A stretch of DNA of 34,858 bases from Paraglomus occultum. Lineage: Eukaryota > Glomeromycota > Glomeromycetes > Paraglomerales > Paraglomeraceae. The DNA is taken from positions 1-34,858 of the forward strand of contig CAJVPJ010000209.1 in NCBI GenBank assembly GCA_910592205.1. Direction: 5' to 3'. Of this stretch, positions 11,559 to 24,462 are shown in pieces. How positions within the stretch are numbered: the stretch's first letter is position 1; the number at the start of each line of letters is the position of its first letter. The notes below the pieces were generated by a model. It searched no databases. It saw only the letters and a program-made list of their open reading frames with translations, and was not told where the DNA came from. A program made the translations under genes and the position numbers.

Positions 11559-12601
11559 TCATACTGCGCTTCTAACTGATTGAAGATAGGATAACCTGAA
11601 TGGATTGGCGTCAGCCGGGCCTATAAACCGAACGGTCATATTAGGATCTCGATACTAAGATGATGCATAATTACTTGATTGCATAACAAAGTCTTACGAT
11701 TAATAGGTGTCCATTTCGGCTCGTCTTTAAAAAGTCCTGTAGAATGAACATATGTAGCGAGCAGCAGCATAGACAAAAGAATGAGTAAACCGGATATTAT
11801 AAAGATATAATGTGAATAACACAGTTACTTTGCATTCTCACTTACTCATAGCTTCTATGTAATCGTTGGCATCAAGCGTGAAGCGGTGATAGATTCCTGC
11901 TGGCTTTTATTCAGCATGAAGAGTCAACTCGGGTTTATCAATTCTCTGCAGAATTTCAGACACGAATACTCACCAGGACAAGTAGGTCGCCTGTCGTAAC
12001 AGCGATACGAATCCATCTGTCTTGTTCATCTAAAAAAATAAAGAACACAACGTAAATTTGCTTTCAAGACAAGTGTAGTATTAATTAATGTCTTGCGCAA
12101 TTATCTACAGTTTTATTACCTCTCACATCAAAGTATCCTGATCCGTCAAGAATATAGCGAATCTCTTCATCTTCATGGAGGTGTCTGGTTTAGTTCAAAC
12201 ATAAGATTAACTATCGGTTATCTGTTGCTGTTACTGTTTTCAAAAAATTCTCTTAGCATACTTAACTCTTCATAAAATGTCCTCAACTTGCTCTCATACA
12301 CATCTCCCATTGCTTCTTTGGAGACTTTGATCTGTAATGATTGTTATCAAAAATATAAGTGTCAACACTAATAAATTTTTCCCCTGCATTTTCATTGAAC
12401 ACTTACAACATCGCGATTTTTATAAGATCTTTCTTGGGCAACGGCATCAATCTGCTCCTGCCAATTGCCTTGTTTTTCAATTCTCCAGTAGAGAACTCCG
12501 AGTCGACTTAATTCTTCTGGTGCCACTGCAGAATAAGGTATGTGCTCGTGCGGAAGGCGTTGGTCAGTTGCACTGTCACCGTCGTGATAGTAGGCTCGCA
12601 T
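11559..12601 (-). CDS. ADI1: Acireductone dioxygenase (methionine salvage)
   Basis: Seven exons on the minus strand: 12601-12407, 12331-12267, 12184-12120, 12029-11974, 11903-11846, 11736-11698, 11620-11559. They join in phase to 179 aa, the same length as human ADI1. The enzyme oxidises acireductone to the 2-keto acid precursor of methionine plus formate (Fe form) in the 5'-methylthioadenosine salvage cycle. All metal ligands are present: H88, H90 and E94 in [10 protein letters not shown], and H133 in AGIYHRFTL, at the numbering of the human enzyme. Other family landmarks are [20 protein letters not shown] and [14 protein letters not shown]. Exon 5 uses an AAG acceptor. The start MRAYYHD matches the family N-terminus. 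Confidence 0.95.
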
Positions 12602-13462
12602 TGTGAGGGAAAGAGAAATGCGAAAAAGGTGAGAATTGGCTGACGATTATCATTACGCTTTATATAGTAACGATCGCAACTTTTTATTTTAATTTCTTTA
12701 GATAGTAATACACAATTTATTTTACCAACAAAACGACGTCAATACTATTTTTTTCCCTTTCATAGCAAACATGCATTAAATTTGCGTGGTAACGTAAACA
12801 GCAAATAGAAAATATGGATTGTCTATATATGCTCATCGATTGAATAAGGGTAATTTGGAGATTTTGTTTCCTATTTAAAACCCATACTAATACACCATTC
12901 TACGTTAAACTCTAATCTACAATAAAGTCGAGAAGTGCAGTGGTGCAAGTTGATTAGTCATATTTACTGTCTATATTAATTGTAACTCCTAATCAGTAGT
13001 TTTCTAATAATAATAATATATTCCGTTATTTCCCCAAAATAATAATAATAATGGTTTTAACAGGACAAAATAAGTGCCGAGCACAAATCTAGCATTGACG
13101 ATAGTTAGTATAATTGCCAACACTTTATTTGGCAAGTGCTCGTAAACAGAAGGGGTCAATCAATCTATTTTGTGAATTTCTAACGACGCGCGTAACCAAA
13201 TACTCAGCAGATAAGTCATTGACATGAAGTTATTACTAATCATGGAGTGCGGAAAAAGCCTTCAACAAACATTATATCATGTTTATACATTTCTACAATA
13301 CACTGAGCCTATCGTTTCAAGGATAAAACTCAAAACATTGCAACAGACGTTTTATCTAATATTGCATTTCTTTATTAATTATATTGTTATCACAAAACAT
13401 TTTGCTTTCTTTATGACATAAACTTCTGTAAAGATATTAACAAGCATACAAAACAAACTTTC
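12602..13462. other. Intergenic region upstream of acireductone dioxygenase
   Basis: AT-rich and without a credible gene. It contains the 5' region of the dioxygenase gene, an (ATA/AAT)n simple repeat at 13007-13052, and a palindrome ACGCGCGT at 13186-13193. The one open frame on the plus strand (13224-13421) has no recognisable protein character. Confidence 0.6.
13007..13052. repeat. Interrupted (AAT)n microsatellite
   Basis: Two short runs of AAT/ATA units (at 13007-13020 and 13038-13052) are split by a GC-containing spacer. This is ordinary simple-sequence DNA. Confidence 0.6.
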
Positions 13463-15019
13463 TTAAATTTTCAGACTATATGGTTTGGATTCAGCCTCGC
13501 TAAAATCATCACCATCGATCTCAGTTTTCTCTTCGCCATTTGAACGCGGTTGTTCCTTCTGTTGCTGCTCTTGTTTGAACGTTTCTTGTTGTCGCTGCAA
13601 CAACACTTCAACCACACGATCGACATTCCCACTGTAACGTTTTAGTAAATCCTCGTTCTGAACATTGTCTTCGAATCCCATTGTATTCAGTAGCGTGATC
13701 TTCTCGGACACGTTGAAATTGGCATCAGCATTATTACCATTGCCACTGCCGCACGCAGATCGCTGACGGCACGCATACTTACAACCTCTTTCTGACGCAT
13801 ATGGTGCTCCAAATCTTACCCCATTACATCTATTTCTTCCATTCTTCCAATTACATGTCTTTGCAGACTCGGCGCCTTTTGTTGAACTCTCTGCTCGTTT
13901 CTCGTCCGTCGGGGATGTATCAGGCCTCGTAACGTATATGGTTGGAATGCACCTCTGCGTATAAAATGGAGCGTATGTGTAATGGGGCATATAATATCGA
14001 AATGCGGTGTCGTCATCAAAAAATGAGAATGGTGTAAAGAACGGGTTGGTGTAGAATGCATTGAATGGTGTCCTATGCCACGGAGCAGCATATAGGAATG
14101 GATGACCGAACACAGGTCTGGGGACAAACATTGGATGTGGAAGGCCGTGGAACGCTATGTAGATCCCATCGTGAGATTCCGAGTTGTCGTTTTTATTTTC
14201 TGGGTTAGCCGCTGTCCGTTTACAATTCGCATTCTTCCCACACCTATTTTGGTAACTGCGTTGATCATTGCAACAATTGCTAAAAGCATTCTCTTTTTCT
14301 TTCCCGAATTTTCCAAATCCAAAGTTCCTGAACGACTCCAACCAATCAGCATAATCCTGTATATCTACAGACGATCCAGCCAAAATACGATCCATTACAA
14401 CGTTTACGCTGTCGATTAATTGTGGATTTCGGTCAAGAACGTCCTTAAATTGGTCAAGTATGTTTTGGAACTGTTCTGCAAGGTCCAGAAATGGTGGCCG
14501 TGACGTATTTTCTGGATTTGGATCATCCGACAAGGTACGCGTCGATGAGTCATCCTTTTCTTTACCTTTGTTGACAGAGTGAGTGGTTGAGTCGAATTCG
14601 TCTTCGTCCTTTTCGTCTGTTAGAGTTACTGAGCGATAACTTGGTGGGCTCGTGAGTGGTGGTAATTCGGTACGTTCAACGGAAGAGTTGTCGGTTTCGG
14701 AAAAAGGATTTTCTCCAAATTTATTTCCTTCAACTATCCAGCTCTCATCTCCACTACTATCGTCTTTCTCACTATCCGCCGATAATGTCAATTTAACCGT
14801 TGATCCTTCATTCTGTTGTGAAGCAAGTTCACGTAGATCCGAATCGTTCGACAATGCAATCGCGTCCCCGTCCTTATCAATGTACGAAATGATTATCGCT
14901 TTCGAGGATGGAATCGAGAACAATGTGCGGAGCTTTGAAGAGAGGTCATTCCAGGTGATGGACGCAGCAGCGTTGAAGTGCTTTGATTGTTTGTTGTAAG
15001 TTACTTCAAAGTGAGTCAT
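13463..15019 (-). CDS. PB1- and UBA-domain protein, candidate ubiquitin/autophagy adaptor
   Basis: Single exon, 518 aa. Residues 1-80 form a PB1 domain: a basic residue in the first strand (VTYNKQSKHF) and an acidic OPCA motif at 46-66 (YIDKDGDAIALSNDSDLREL), suggesting it can bind other PB1 domains or self-assemble. Residues 439-478 are a UBA domain with the MGF loop (LLNTMGFEDN) and closing helix (NVDRVVEVLL). The order PB1 then UBA is that of p62/NBR1 receptors, but no ZZ finger or NBR1 FW domain is visible. The middle is acidic/Ser-rich, then aromatic/His/Pro-rich (~285-365), with Cys clusters at 249, 250, 260, 266 and ~390-430. Possible LIR-type cores are YRSV (128-131) and FLDL (177-180). 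A Gln-rich coiled segment follows the UBA. Cargo-receptor function is inference; a ubiquitin shuttle is the alternative. Confidence 0.85.
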   Translation of the reverse strand: MTHFEVTYNKQSKHFNAAASITWNDLSSKLRTLFSIPSSKAIIISYIDKDGDAIALSNDSDLRELASQQNEGSTVKLTLSADSEKDDSSGDESWIVEGNKFGENPFSETDNSSVERTELPPLTSPPSYRSVTLTDEKDEDEFDSTTHSVNKGKEKDDSSTRTLSDDPNPENTSRPPFLDLAEQFQNILDQFKDVLDRNPQLIDSVNVVMDRILAGSSVDIQDYADWLESFRNFGFGKFGKEKENAFSNCCNDQRSYQNRCGKNANCKRTAANPENKNDNSESHDGIYIAFHGLPHPMFVPRPVFGHPFLYAAPWHRTPFNAFYTNPFFTPFSFFDDDTAFRYYMPHYTYAPFYTQRCIPTIYVTRPDTSPTDEKRAESSTKGAESAKTCNWKNGRNRCNGVRFGAPYASERGCKYACRQRSACGSGNGNNADANFNVSEKITLLNTMGFEDNVQNEDLLKRYSGNVDRVVEVLLQRQQETFKQEQQQKEQPRSNGEEKTEIDGDDFSEAESKPYSLKI

Positions 15020-16527
15020 TTTGTTTGAGAATGATTAAAATTGAAGTTTGTTAGGTAATAGTTGAGAATGGTTTATTATTACAATAATAGTTGATTGAGC
15101 TGTTATTTTCCCTGATTGAAGTTTTCGTTCTTCCTCCATCATCCTTTATTTATGTTGTGGATGACCTGTTGACGTATAATCAACGTACGCTCGGTGATGT
15201 AATCTTAATATTGTTCGTGTTCTGGATGATGCAAGCAAGAGAATATTGTAGATTGTTTTAGTAAGCAACGTCATCATTTCGATTAGAACGTCATCATTTT
15301 CTTGACCAATCATGGTTATGAAGAAGTTGAAAGAATATTAATATTAATATGTAACGTCGGCTGATTTCCCTGCCGAAAATAAAATACGGGGGGACAAATA
15401 TATATGCAAAGCCTTTCAATCGTGGAACGGCAACCCTTGTATCAGCATGCAGATTAAGCAAAGATATTCTCATGAAACTCGGGGGTAATTTGTTAATCCA
15501 GAATTCATGACCCCTCGTGATGCTAAAAAAAAACCGCCAAAACCAACTCGTGGACAGCGAACCAGTCAACGTGTTTACAGTAATATAAATAGAGTACTAC
15601 AAGTTGGCATTATGCGCATATACCTTCAAGAATAAAAAACGTATATTGTTTTGCACATGGACCTATCAGCAAACAAGGACAAACCATGTGATTGCGACAT
15701 CTCAAGGAAAAACACTAGTTTATTTTCACATTTCTTATGCATAGAATTTGTATACTTTATTGTTTTACAGGCCAACCCAGCCTGTCCATTCTCCTGACTT
15801 TGTTCTGAAAAAAAAAAGATGAAGAAAAAGGGAATCATGTCGGAGCAAAAGTCTGAACTACTCAATTATCAAAATCAATATTGAAATAAGCATAGCATAA
15901 TGTCTGATTGATTGCTGTTGAAATTGAGTAGAAATGCTGCTTATCCTACGAGAGGAGGGAGAAAAAGTCCAAGTAGTAAAAATATAGTCTTATAAGATTG
16001 GGAAAAAAGTAAAAGGTAATTAAGAACTGTGCGAAAAAGAGGAGTCCATAAGAATATAATACAAATAGTAAAATATGAGTGCTGGACAGTATACACCATA
16101 TCAAGAAAAAGCACCCCAGTACAAAATTTGAAACTAAACTTAGTTTTCTCGTTTCACTGCACCATCAACTAAGAAACGTCTCTGCTATAGATGAGGATAC
16201 TAATGAGAAGTTCCCTCCATCCCATTTTATACCTTAACCGGTAAACAATGTCTTTTTAGTTGATTGTAATTTTAAAAAAGGTAAAATAAATGGAAGGAAG
16301 CTCAGTAGTATGTAGAATCTTTTTACAAAAGTCCATCAATTATGAATAAAAAAGAAAAGAAAAAGTGGCTATAATTGTAGCTAGCCGGTGGAAATTACAA
16401 TAATCCGATGTTCCCTTTAAAAAACCAGGCCTTCTGAATGTACATCCCATAACATTCAATTAATCAACATTATTCCTTGCCCTTCTATATTTCTATCCAT
16501 CCTCTCCGATCTCTATAATATCTTTGT
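15020..16527. other. Intergenic region between the PB1-UBA and MADS genes
   Basis: Holds the upstream region of the PB1-UBA gene (right of 15019) and the 3' flank of the MADS gene. It contains clustered CGTCA/TGACG motifs at about 15170-15300, listed separately. Remaining open frames are hydrophobic or low-complexity and give no recognisable protein. Confidence 0.6.
15267..15299. promoter_or_regulatory. Direct repeat with CRE half-sites upstream of the PB1-UBA gene
   Basis: The 13-mer AACGTCATCATTT occurs twice, at 15267-15279 and 15287-15299, a 20-bp period or about two helical turns. Each copy holds CGTCA, the half-site of CREB/ATF-type bZIP factors. A TGACGT lies about 95 bp closer to the gene (near 15170). 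The repeat is about 250 bp upstream of the ATG. Function is inferred. Confidence 0.4.
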
Positions 16528-18415
<1,888 letters not shown>

Positions 18416-19368
18416 TGTAGGTCAATTAATAAAAGCTGCAGACAGAGAGAACGTATTAAAGGTTGAAAGTTAGTTAAAATCGTTGCAAACGGCCAAATCG
18501 ACATCCAGCCCAAATATGACTTTATATGGCGTATTAGTTTATATCCGTTGATGACATCGTATCATTATCTGAAACGGACGTCGAGACGTGAATATATAAC
18601 AATACGCAATAGCCCAGACTCTGTCAAAAAGTAAAATTTCGCTAAAGCCAAGATCAACAAATGGTGACGAGAAATATTCCCGACAGTCATTCGGTTGAAT
18701 ATCTTATACCGACATTACTATTACTAAATAAACACACTGCGTCTACACAGTAAACCTCTATCCACGCCGGAACCTGTCTTTTCTTTCATATAATTATACT
18801 TGTGAGGAACATCAGACTATTCACCATTAGCGCGAACCTCAGCATGTTGTTTCCGCTATGACACACAGAATACAACATATGTAAGGATAACGTATATAAA
18901 AACCAGCGTTCTCTTTAGTTCACACACGTATTGCTTGACTCTTCCGCTCTTATAGCTACTCTTCTAACTCATACACGTAAACTTTCTTCTCACCTTAAAC
19001 GTACTTCTTCTGAACTTGTAACCACTGTTCTTTTTTTACACTCCGTAGAGATAAGAAAAGAATTTATGAGGACGAGGTGGAAAAAAATAGAAAATAGTCT
19101 GGTGCAATGGTTAAAAATAAATAGGAATTTGGTTGGGTGGTGGCGGAGTACAGTGGTCAATAGATTGCGGGGGTGTTGCTAAATGACCAAGTACGAAAAA
19201 AAAGGGGGAGGGGTGGGATGACGTTCGATATCGGAATCTAATACATTAGACAATCACTATACCACAGCAGTTGTGTTACTTTGCTTGCTTTATTCAACGT
19301 TTATACAAGTTCTTTGTGTTTGACACTTGTGATCTGTATTTTAATGTATTTGATTATTTGTAAGTGAG

Positions 19369-19378
19369 CTATAAATAG
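19369..19378. promoter_or_regulatory. CTATAAATAG, a perfect MEF2/Rlm1 consensus site
   Basis: CTATAAATAG fits CTA(W)4TAG exactly and lies about 950 bp upstream of the MADS-factor ATG. Autoregulation would be an attractive reading, but such a site is expected about once or twice by chance in a window this AT-rich. Confidence 0.25.
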
Positions 19379-19435
19379 AACAAGGGTGCGTCCCTTTTGT
19401 ATCTCTCCTGTTCCAGTTTCAGTTGAGGCAAAGGG

Positions 19436-19474
19436 TTATATATATATGTGTGTCTGGATATGTATATGTATGTA
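19436..19474. repeat. TA/TG simple repeat
   Basis: A run of TATATATATATGTGTGT followed by degenerate ATGTATATGTATGTA. Ordinary microsatellite DNA inside the gene-poor block. Confidence 0.6.
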
Positions 19475-21975
19475 GATTGCACAATATTGATGGGAGGCTG
19501 GACAAGTCTCTGTTGCACATCAGGCTTATGGAAGGACAAGAACGAAAGCGGGAATAGCAATGTTAACGACAAGATTGGTGTATAACATCATATTACGTGT
19601 ATGAATATAGTAGTATTGTATATACTATAGAATGTATAAATACGTGTTATATGTGACGATTGGTGGATCAATGGTTACTCAGATACTATAAATATCAATG
19701 TAACAAGTCACCGCCACCGTGAAATCAACTTTATTTCTGTGACAACCGCTGATAAGAAGACGTTGACAATAATCTCGACAATACAACTCGTGTGATAATA
19801 GCTATAATTAGAACATACAGACGTCAATGCTTTGCGGTGGACGTTCACTCAACGCCCAGATCATTATGTGATATCAAAAGATAATATTTGGTATCACGTA
19901 TTCGTTATAGAAATTCCAATTCACATGATTTGCAATCATATGTCTATTAATAGAAATAATTATTTTTAATAGTCTATCTTTGGCAGTGAAGGAAGTATAT
20001 TACATCCGGAATTGTACAAATGTCAATGCAATAAACCTGATTAATCATGGTAAAACAGCATCGCGCCAAATAGTTAGTATTAACACATACTACCAGATTC
20101 TCAGAATCATACTTTTTCCCACTCTCATCGTTGTCGTCATCATCATATTTATTTCCATCATCATAGTCATATTCACCATCGTTTTCCTCTTTCTTCCCTT
20201 CTCCACATTCTTCCCATAACGTTATTAATCCCACGCACTTCTATTCATTATCGATGATGATTATTAGTTGGTATCACGGTTGATTGGTTCAGAAGACAAT
20301 CTACTAATTCTTTATATTCTCATTAAGTTCGTTTATGCTCAATACAGTATGATTCAAAGTTTATGACCTTGCACAAAAGTCAAAAAAAAATTTTATGTGA
20401 AAATCAATTATAGAAGGTATGAACATTGACGAATTGAGCATGTGATAATGATAACAACGCAAACGATAGCAAACGCTTCTAACCACACAATACGATTTGC
20501 TAACCAGGAGGTAGAATAGTAAACTATGCAATTGAAAATGGTAACCAACAAAGATGATAATGCATCTATTCGTCACAGGGGTTTTTAACGGGCTATATCA
20601 TATCTGTCGATTGCATATTGATCAACTTTATAATTGCGGGTAACGATTGGTTTAGCGTTATTACATGTTTACTCTTATACAGATCGTTAGTATCGTCATT
20701 TTTGAAAACGGATATTGCCCCATACGGTTAACTTATACAGATGGATCTATTGGAAGAAGACGAATATACTCAAAGTATTATGCCCAGGATCAGTTCAGAA
20801 CGCGTGTTGTTACTGTTATTAACGATGATATAACCCAACATGGTTAATATAATCAACTTGCCATCTGACTTCTTTGATATTATTCGTAATATCGTATTCT
20901 TATCATGTCTAAGCACTCGTAGAACCTGCCCTGATGGTGCTCCCACCATAGAAATTACGCTTGGTTTATGGATATCTACACACGGCATTGCCACACTTTT
21001 GTATTACTGTAATATTCTCTATCGAACGTAACGCTGCTTTGAACTCTGATACAAAGGATTAAAAGAATAGTTGTTAGTAAGAATAACGTGTGTGTATATA
21101 TGTGTTACTTTATTGAAAAGCTTGTTGAGCCAATATAATAATTGTAATAAGATACAAATTATGTAAAAAATAATGCTATTATTAACATATTACATTTAAT
21201 ATACAACTACTTGTTTGTTCACGTGAAGCCAATAATAATTTTCCAAAGGGGGTTTATGGAGATCCTAAAATTTCAACTCGCTCTTCAGAACTGTTGTTGG
21301 TTCATCAGGATCATCAGAATACTGACATTATTCCAGCTTCGAAATTCTAAACGCCAACGTGCACGTAACCAATCGGCCAAGGACCAACAACGAGGCAAAG
21401 ACTAAAAAAACTTTATTGTTTTTATTGGATGTTGAGAATGTACGTTGCTGTTTCCGATAATGCGGTCGATCGATTTTCCTAAATTATAATAGGATGGTGA
21501 CAGATTTACATTACAAAGGATAAATGCTACATCCGTCGGTTCTCCGAATCGATTAATTATATTCTTTTTTAATTAAGTCGGTTTCTTAATTGTAATTTAC
21601 GACAAAGGTTCGTAATCATTTATTACATATTAAACTAACCCTTTTTTTTTTCTTCAGTTCCAAAATTCTTGACGCGCCCTTAGAAGCTTATGCTTTTAGT
21701 TTATAGAAAGAAATACCATTAATCACGCTTTACGTTATTAAAATTAATTACAGTAAAATTATTGCCATAGTATAACGATCCATTAGTATAACATTTTTTT
21801 TAAAAAAAAACTTGTCGAGTATTGCGTAATTATAAAATAATTTATTAAATATTAAAATCAAATTTGAACTGCTTTGTTTGAATTGTTATTGATAATACGA
21901 ATGGGTGCTGAAACGTTGCGCGTGGAGAATTTTGCAATAATAATCGCTACGGCTATATACTAATACACCGTTCTA

Positions 21976-22191
21976 CTAGATTTTGCCAACTTTGAAAGAA
22001 TTTTCATAATACCTTTTTTTTCGGACATCTTCAATAACCGCATTTGCAAAAATTTCGACCGTATCAATGTGTTTTCTTCCTTCTTCAGTTATTTTTTGCA
22101 AAGTCTGGGCTGTATGATGGATGAAATAAAGTTTTACTCGTTCGCTACGAAGACACTTTTTAACAATTGTTGTGATAAAGCATGACATCAT
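21976..22191 (-). other. Weak open frame of 71 codons, possibly a gene remnant or exon
   Basis: The translation is charged and helical-looking (KITEEGRKHIDTVEIFANAV, then IEDVRKKRYYENSF) and less biased than the random frames nearby. Upstream on the same strand (22233-22496) fragments such as ATRIHDELKKENKPLSIRTI and RKTATPEKFVIVEEHLLKKK appear in frames interrupted by stops. I do not recognise a family. A decayed transposon, a pseudogene or chance are all possible. Confidence 0.2.
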
Positions 22192-23301
22192 AAACAGTCT
22201 TTCTTTCTTACTTACTGAGGGCTCAGTTCATCATGCAAAATGTAGGTAATTCTTTACGAGAAATTGTTCACTCTGTTGGCTTCTTCTTTAGTAAATGTTC
22301 CTCGACTATGACAAATTTTTCTGGCGTCGCTGTTTTGCGAGAACAACCAGGACGACTCTTGCCTTTAATTTCGTCTTTGAATGTAGCAATTCAGCATCTA
22401 ATTGTTCTGATAGACAATGGTTTGTTCTCCTTCTTCAACTCATCGTGTATTCGAGTCGCATTTTCAAAACCAACTATTGCATTTACATTTATTTGATATG
22501 TTTAATGAATTCAAGTCGATGATTCCCTGACCTAAGACGGTATATTCTTGCCAACAACAAAAAATCTTATTAATTATTCCCCTTACTTTGTCTATAGAAT
22601 GTAATCAAAGCCAGGCTGTCATAACCTATCAGTTATAAATTCTACTTCGCCGCATATATCAACTTTGTCAGATGTTAATTAATAATTATATTTAATCGGC
22701 AATGAACTATCGTACGCTTGATCGGGTCATGTGTACAGTCAAGCACAGACGTTAAACGGTATGAGTTTAACAAGGCAAAAAATTTTATTTAATCAAAAAA
22801 TCGGAGCGAATTCTAGCGACGTTATCGGATAAACTATAAAGTGTAGACAGTGCGCCAAGAATTAAAAAAATTTATTAATAGAAAACTTTGAATAAATAGA
22901 ACGCCTGTCAAACGTTCCATTGTGTTATTGTTTATTTAGCCAAAAACCGCCCATTGTCACGAAAGCGGGGTGTTTACACATTAATGTGTAACTTCCTAGT
23001 AATGTTGACTGCATTCACAAACACACATTAAAGTCTAGAATCACCATATTTACAATACGTACTGTGAATTAACACCAAAATGAAAATATTCGCGTTTATA
23101 CTTTACACTGGCAATGCAGACTAATTCGTGTTTAACATACTTTTATGAAGGTTTGGAGAGAGAGGGAGGTCTCGACATGGAAAACATGAAGTTTGCTTAA
23201 ATCCTATCCAAATTCGGAACATGCTTCAAAGTTCAACATATAGTATGAAATTGAGATTTAATCAGGGAATGTGCATATCTCGTTCCATTTTATTACCACT
23301 A

Positions 23302-24326
23302 TCAACTCTTTCCAAGAGCAGTCTGTAAAGCTTCAAGAACTTCAACTTCAACTCTTGCCGCAGCGCGATCTGCTTCAGTTGCACTACTAGCAGATATACG
23401 CTGAGCTTCGGCTAGATTAGCTCGTATAGCCTCGATAGAAAAATGTTCGAGTGGAAAAGCTTCAACTGCATTGATGTCTAAAGAAGAGTCGGGATTTACC
23501 GTCGCAAAACCACCACTAACTGGAAATATTGATCAGGATTAGATTTCGGTAATTAAAAAATCCACTAGTCACAGTCGAGAGCTAACGCTACGATCACTGT
23601 TGTTTTCAATTTCACACTGTTATTTCTTTTGCTAATTTCACATCCCAAACCTCCGCTTCACCCCGTCAATTTATAAAACTCCAAAGTTACCGAAAAACTT
23701 CTTGGTTGTAGTTGAATTTTCTACAACTTCCACAACACCCGGTTTCAGTTGTTGAATCGTGGCAAGATGGTTAGCTAATATGCCCATATCACCGGCAGTG
23801 GAGGAGAGGTTGACCTGTTGGACTTCAGCATTATCGTAGAGTGTCTTTCGTATGAATTTAGGAAAAGAAGTGAAAAGTTTAAGTTCGGAGTGACTTGGGA
23901 AAAAAAGAAGTGTTAATTTCAAAAAAGTTCAAATGGACAACAAAGTACAACCTAGATCTAGAATAATATCAACTAATGCCATTCTATCCTCATTTATATA
24001 CTTTTCATAAAGAGTCTAACAATCGTTGGTAAATAGTTAACCCTTTGCGGATATAAGCTCACCTCGTGAGGCACGGCAAAGCTCAGACGCAACTTGTCTG
24101 ATGCTCCTGTGGACTCTGTTGCATATGAGCGCGCTAGAGAGAAATATTAAGAGTTGGCTATTGCATCTATTCTGAACACATGAAGAAATGCTCGATTATA
24201 ATTTTTAGCAAACCGCTCAATTTATAGTCTGTTTCACTTTGCCGCTGTCCATTGTTCATAAAACTTACCAAATCTCCTGAATCCCAACGCTCCAACAGTT
24301 CTGGTGGTCCTCCCAAGAAAATTCAT
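23302..24326 (-). CDS. ATP16: Mitochondrial F1 ATP synthase delta subunit (bacterial epsilon homologue)
   Basis: Four exons on the minus strand: 24326-24269, 24133-24063, 23844-23691, 23519-23302, giving 166 aa (yeast Atp16 is 160). The subunit sits on the central stalk with gamma and epsilon and couples the c-ring to F1. Residues 1-28 are an Arg-rich presequence (MNFLGRTTRTVGALGFRRFA, then RSYA). The beta-sandwich shows KLRLSFAVPHE, EVQQVNLSS, GDMGILANHL and QLKPGVVEV, then VSGGFATVN. The C-terminal helices are Ala/Glu-rich (IRANLAEAQRISA). Exon 3 starts after an AAG acceptor; reading on through that intron gives a false N-terminus (an open frame beginning at 23922). It is head-to-head with the uS10m gene. 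Confidence 0.93.
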
Positions 24327-24462
24327 TTTAAAGAGATTGAAACGTTAAAAAAGAGTTTGTCGACATATTTTTTACTGGTCACACCATATTAGCGAGCTTT
24401 CACGTGATTTCTCATCGGTCCGTGATCTAAAAACAGCGAGACGTGCAAAAAATTCGAGACTA
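24327..24462. promoter_or_regulatory. Short divergent promoter between ATP synthase delta and uS10m
   Basis: 136 bp lie between the ATGs. The spacer contains a palindromic CACGTG at 24401-24406, the E-box bound by Cbf1-type bHLH factors, and is otherwise AT-rich. No CCAAT was seen. Spacing and gene content mirror the NDUFS3/bL31m pair. Confidence 0.55.

Larger units (their letters stand above)
18416..23301. other. Gene-poor AT-rich block
   Basis: No gene can be supported in 4.9 kb. It begins with the 5' region of the MADS gene. A TATATAAAA motif lies near 18892, with a plus-strand leader but only a 38-codon frame after it. The block has simple repeats (19436-19474), a long T-rich tract ending in a strong acceptor-like sequence (about 21642-21657), and scattered open frames. 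Two stretches look slightly more protein-like: 20665-20847 (+) and 21976-22191 (-) with weak frames upstream to 22496. Neither matches a family I know. No tRNA, 5S or spliceosomal RNA was recognised by eye. Confidence 0.5.

Noticed and set aside
18890-19182. TATATAAAA followed by a plus-strand frame as a small gene
   Set aside because: The first ATG after the motif opens only a 38-codon frame of low-complexity basic/Trp-rich sequence.
19974-20234. 86-codon minus-strand frame with an Asp-rich stretch
   Set aside because: It comes from GAT/GAC simple sequence, lacks an ATG in a sensible context and has a hydrophobic nonsense tail. No support as a gene.
23671-23922. Alternative N-terminus of the ATP synthase delta gene within the 23671-23922 frame
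   Set aside because: The part above 23844 is intron. Splicing from 24063 to 23844 restores the family sequence KLRLSFAVPHE followed by TLYDNAEVQQ.
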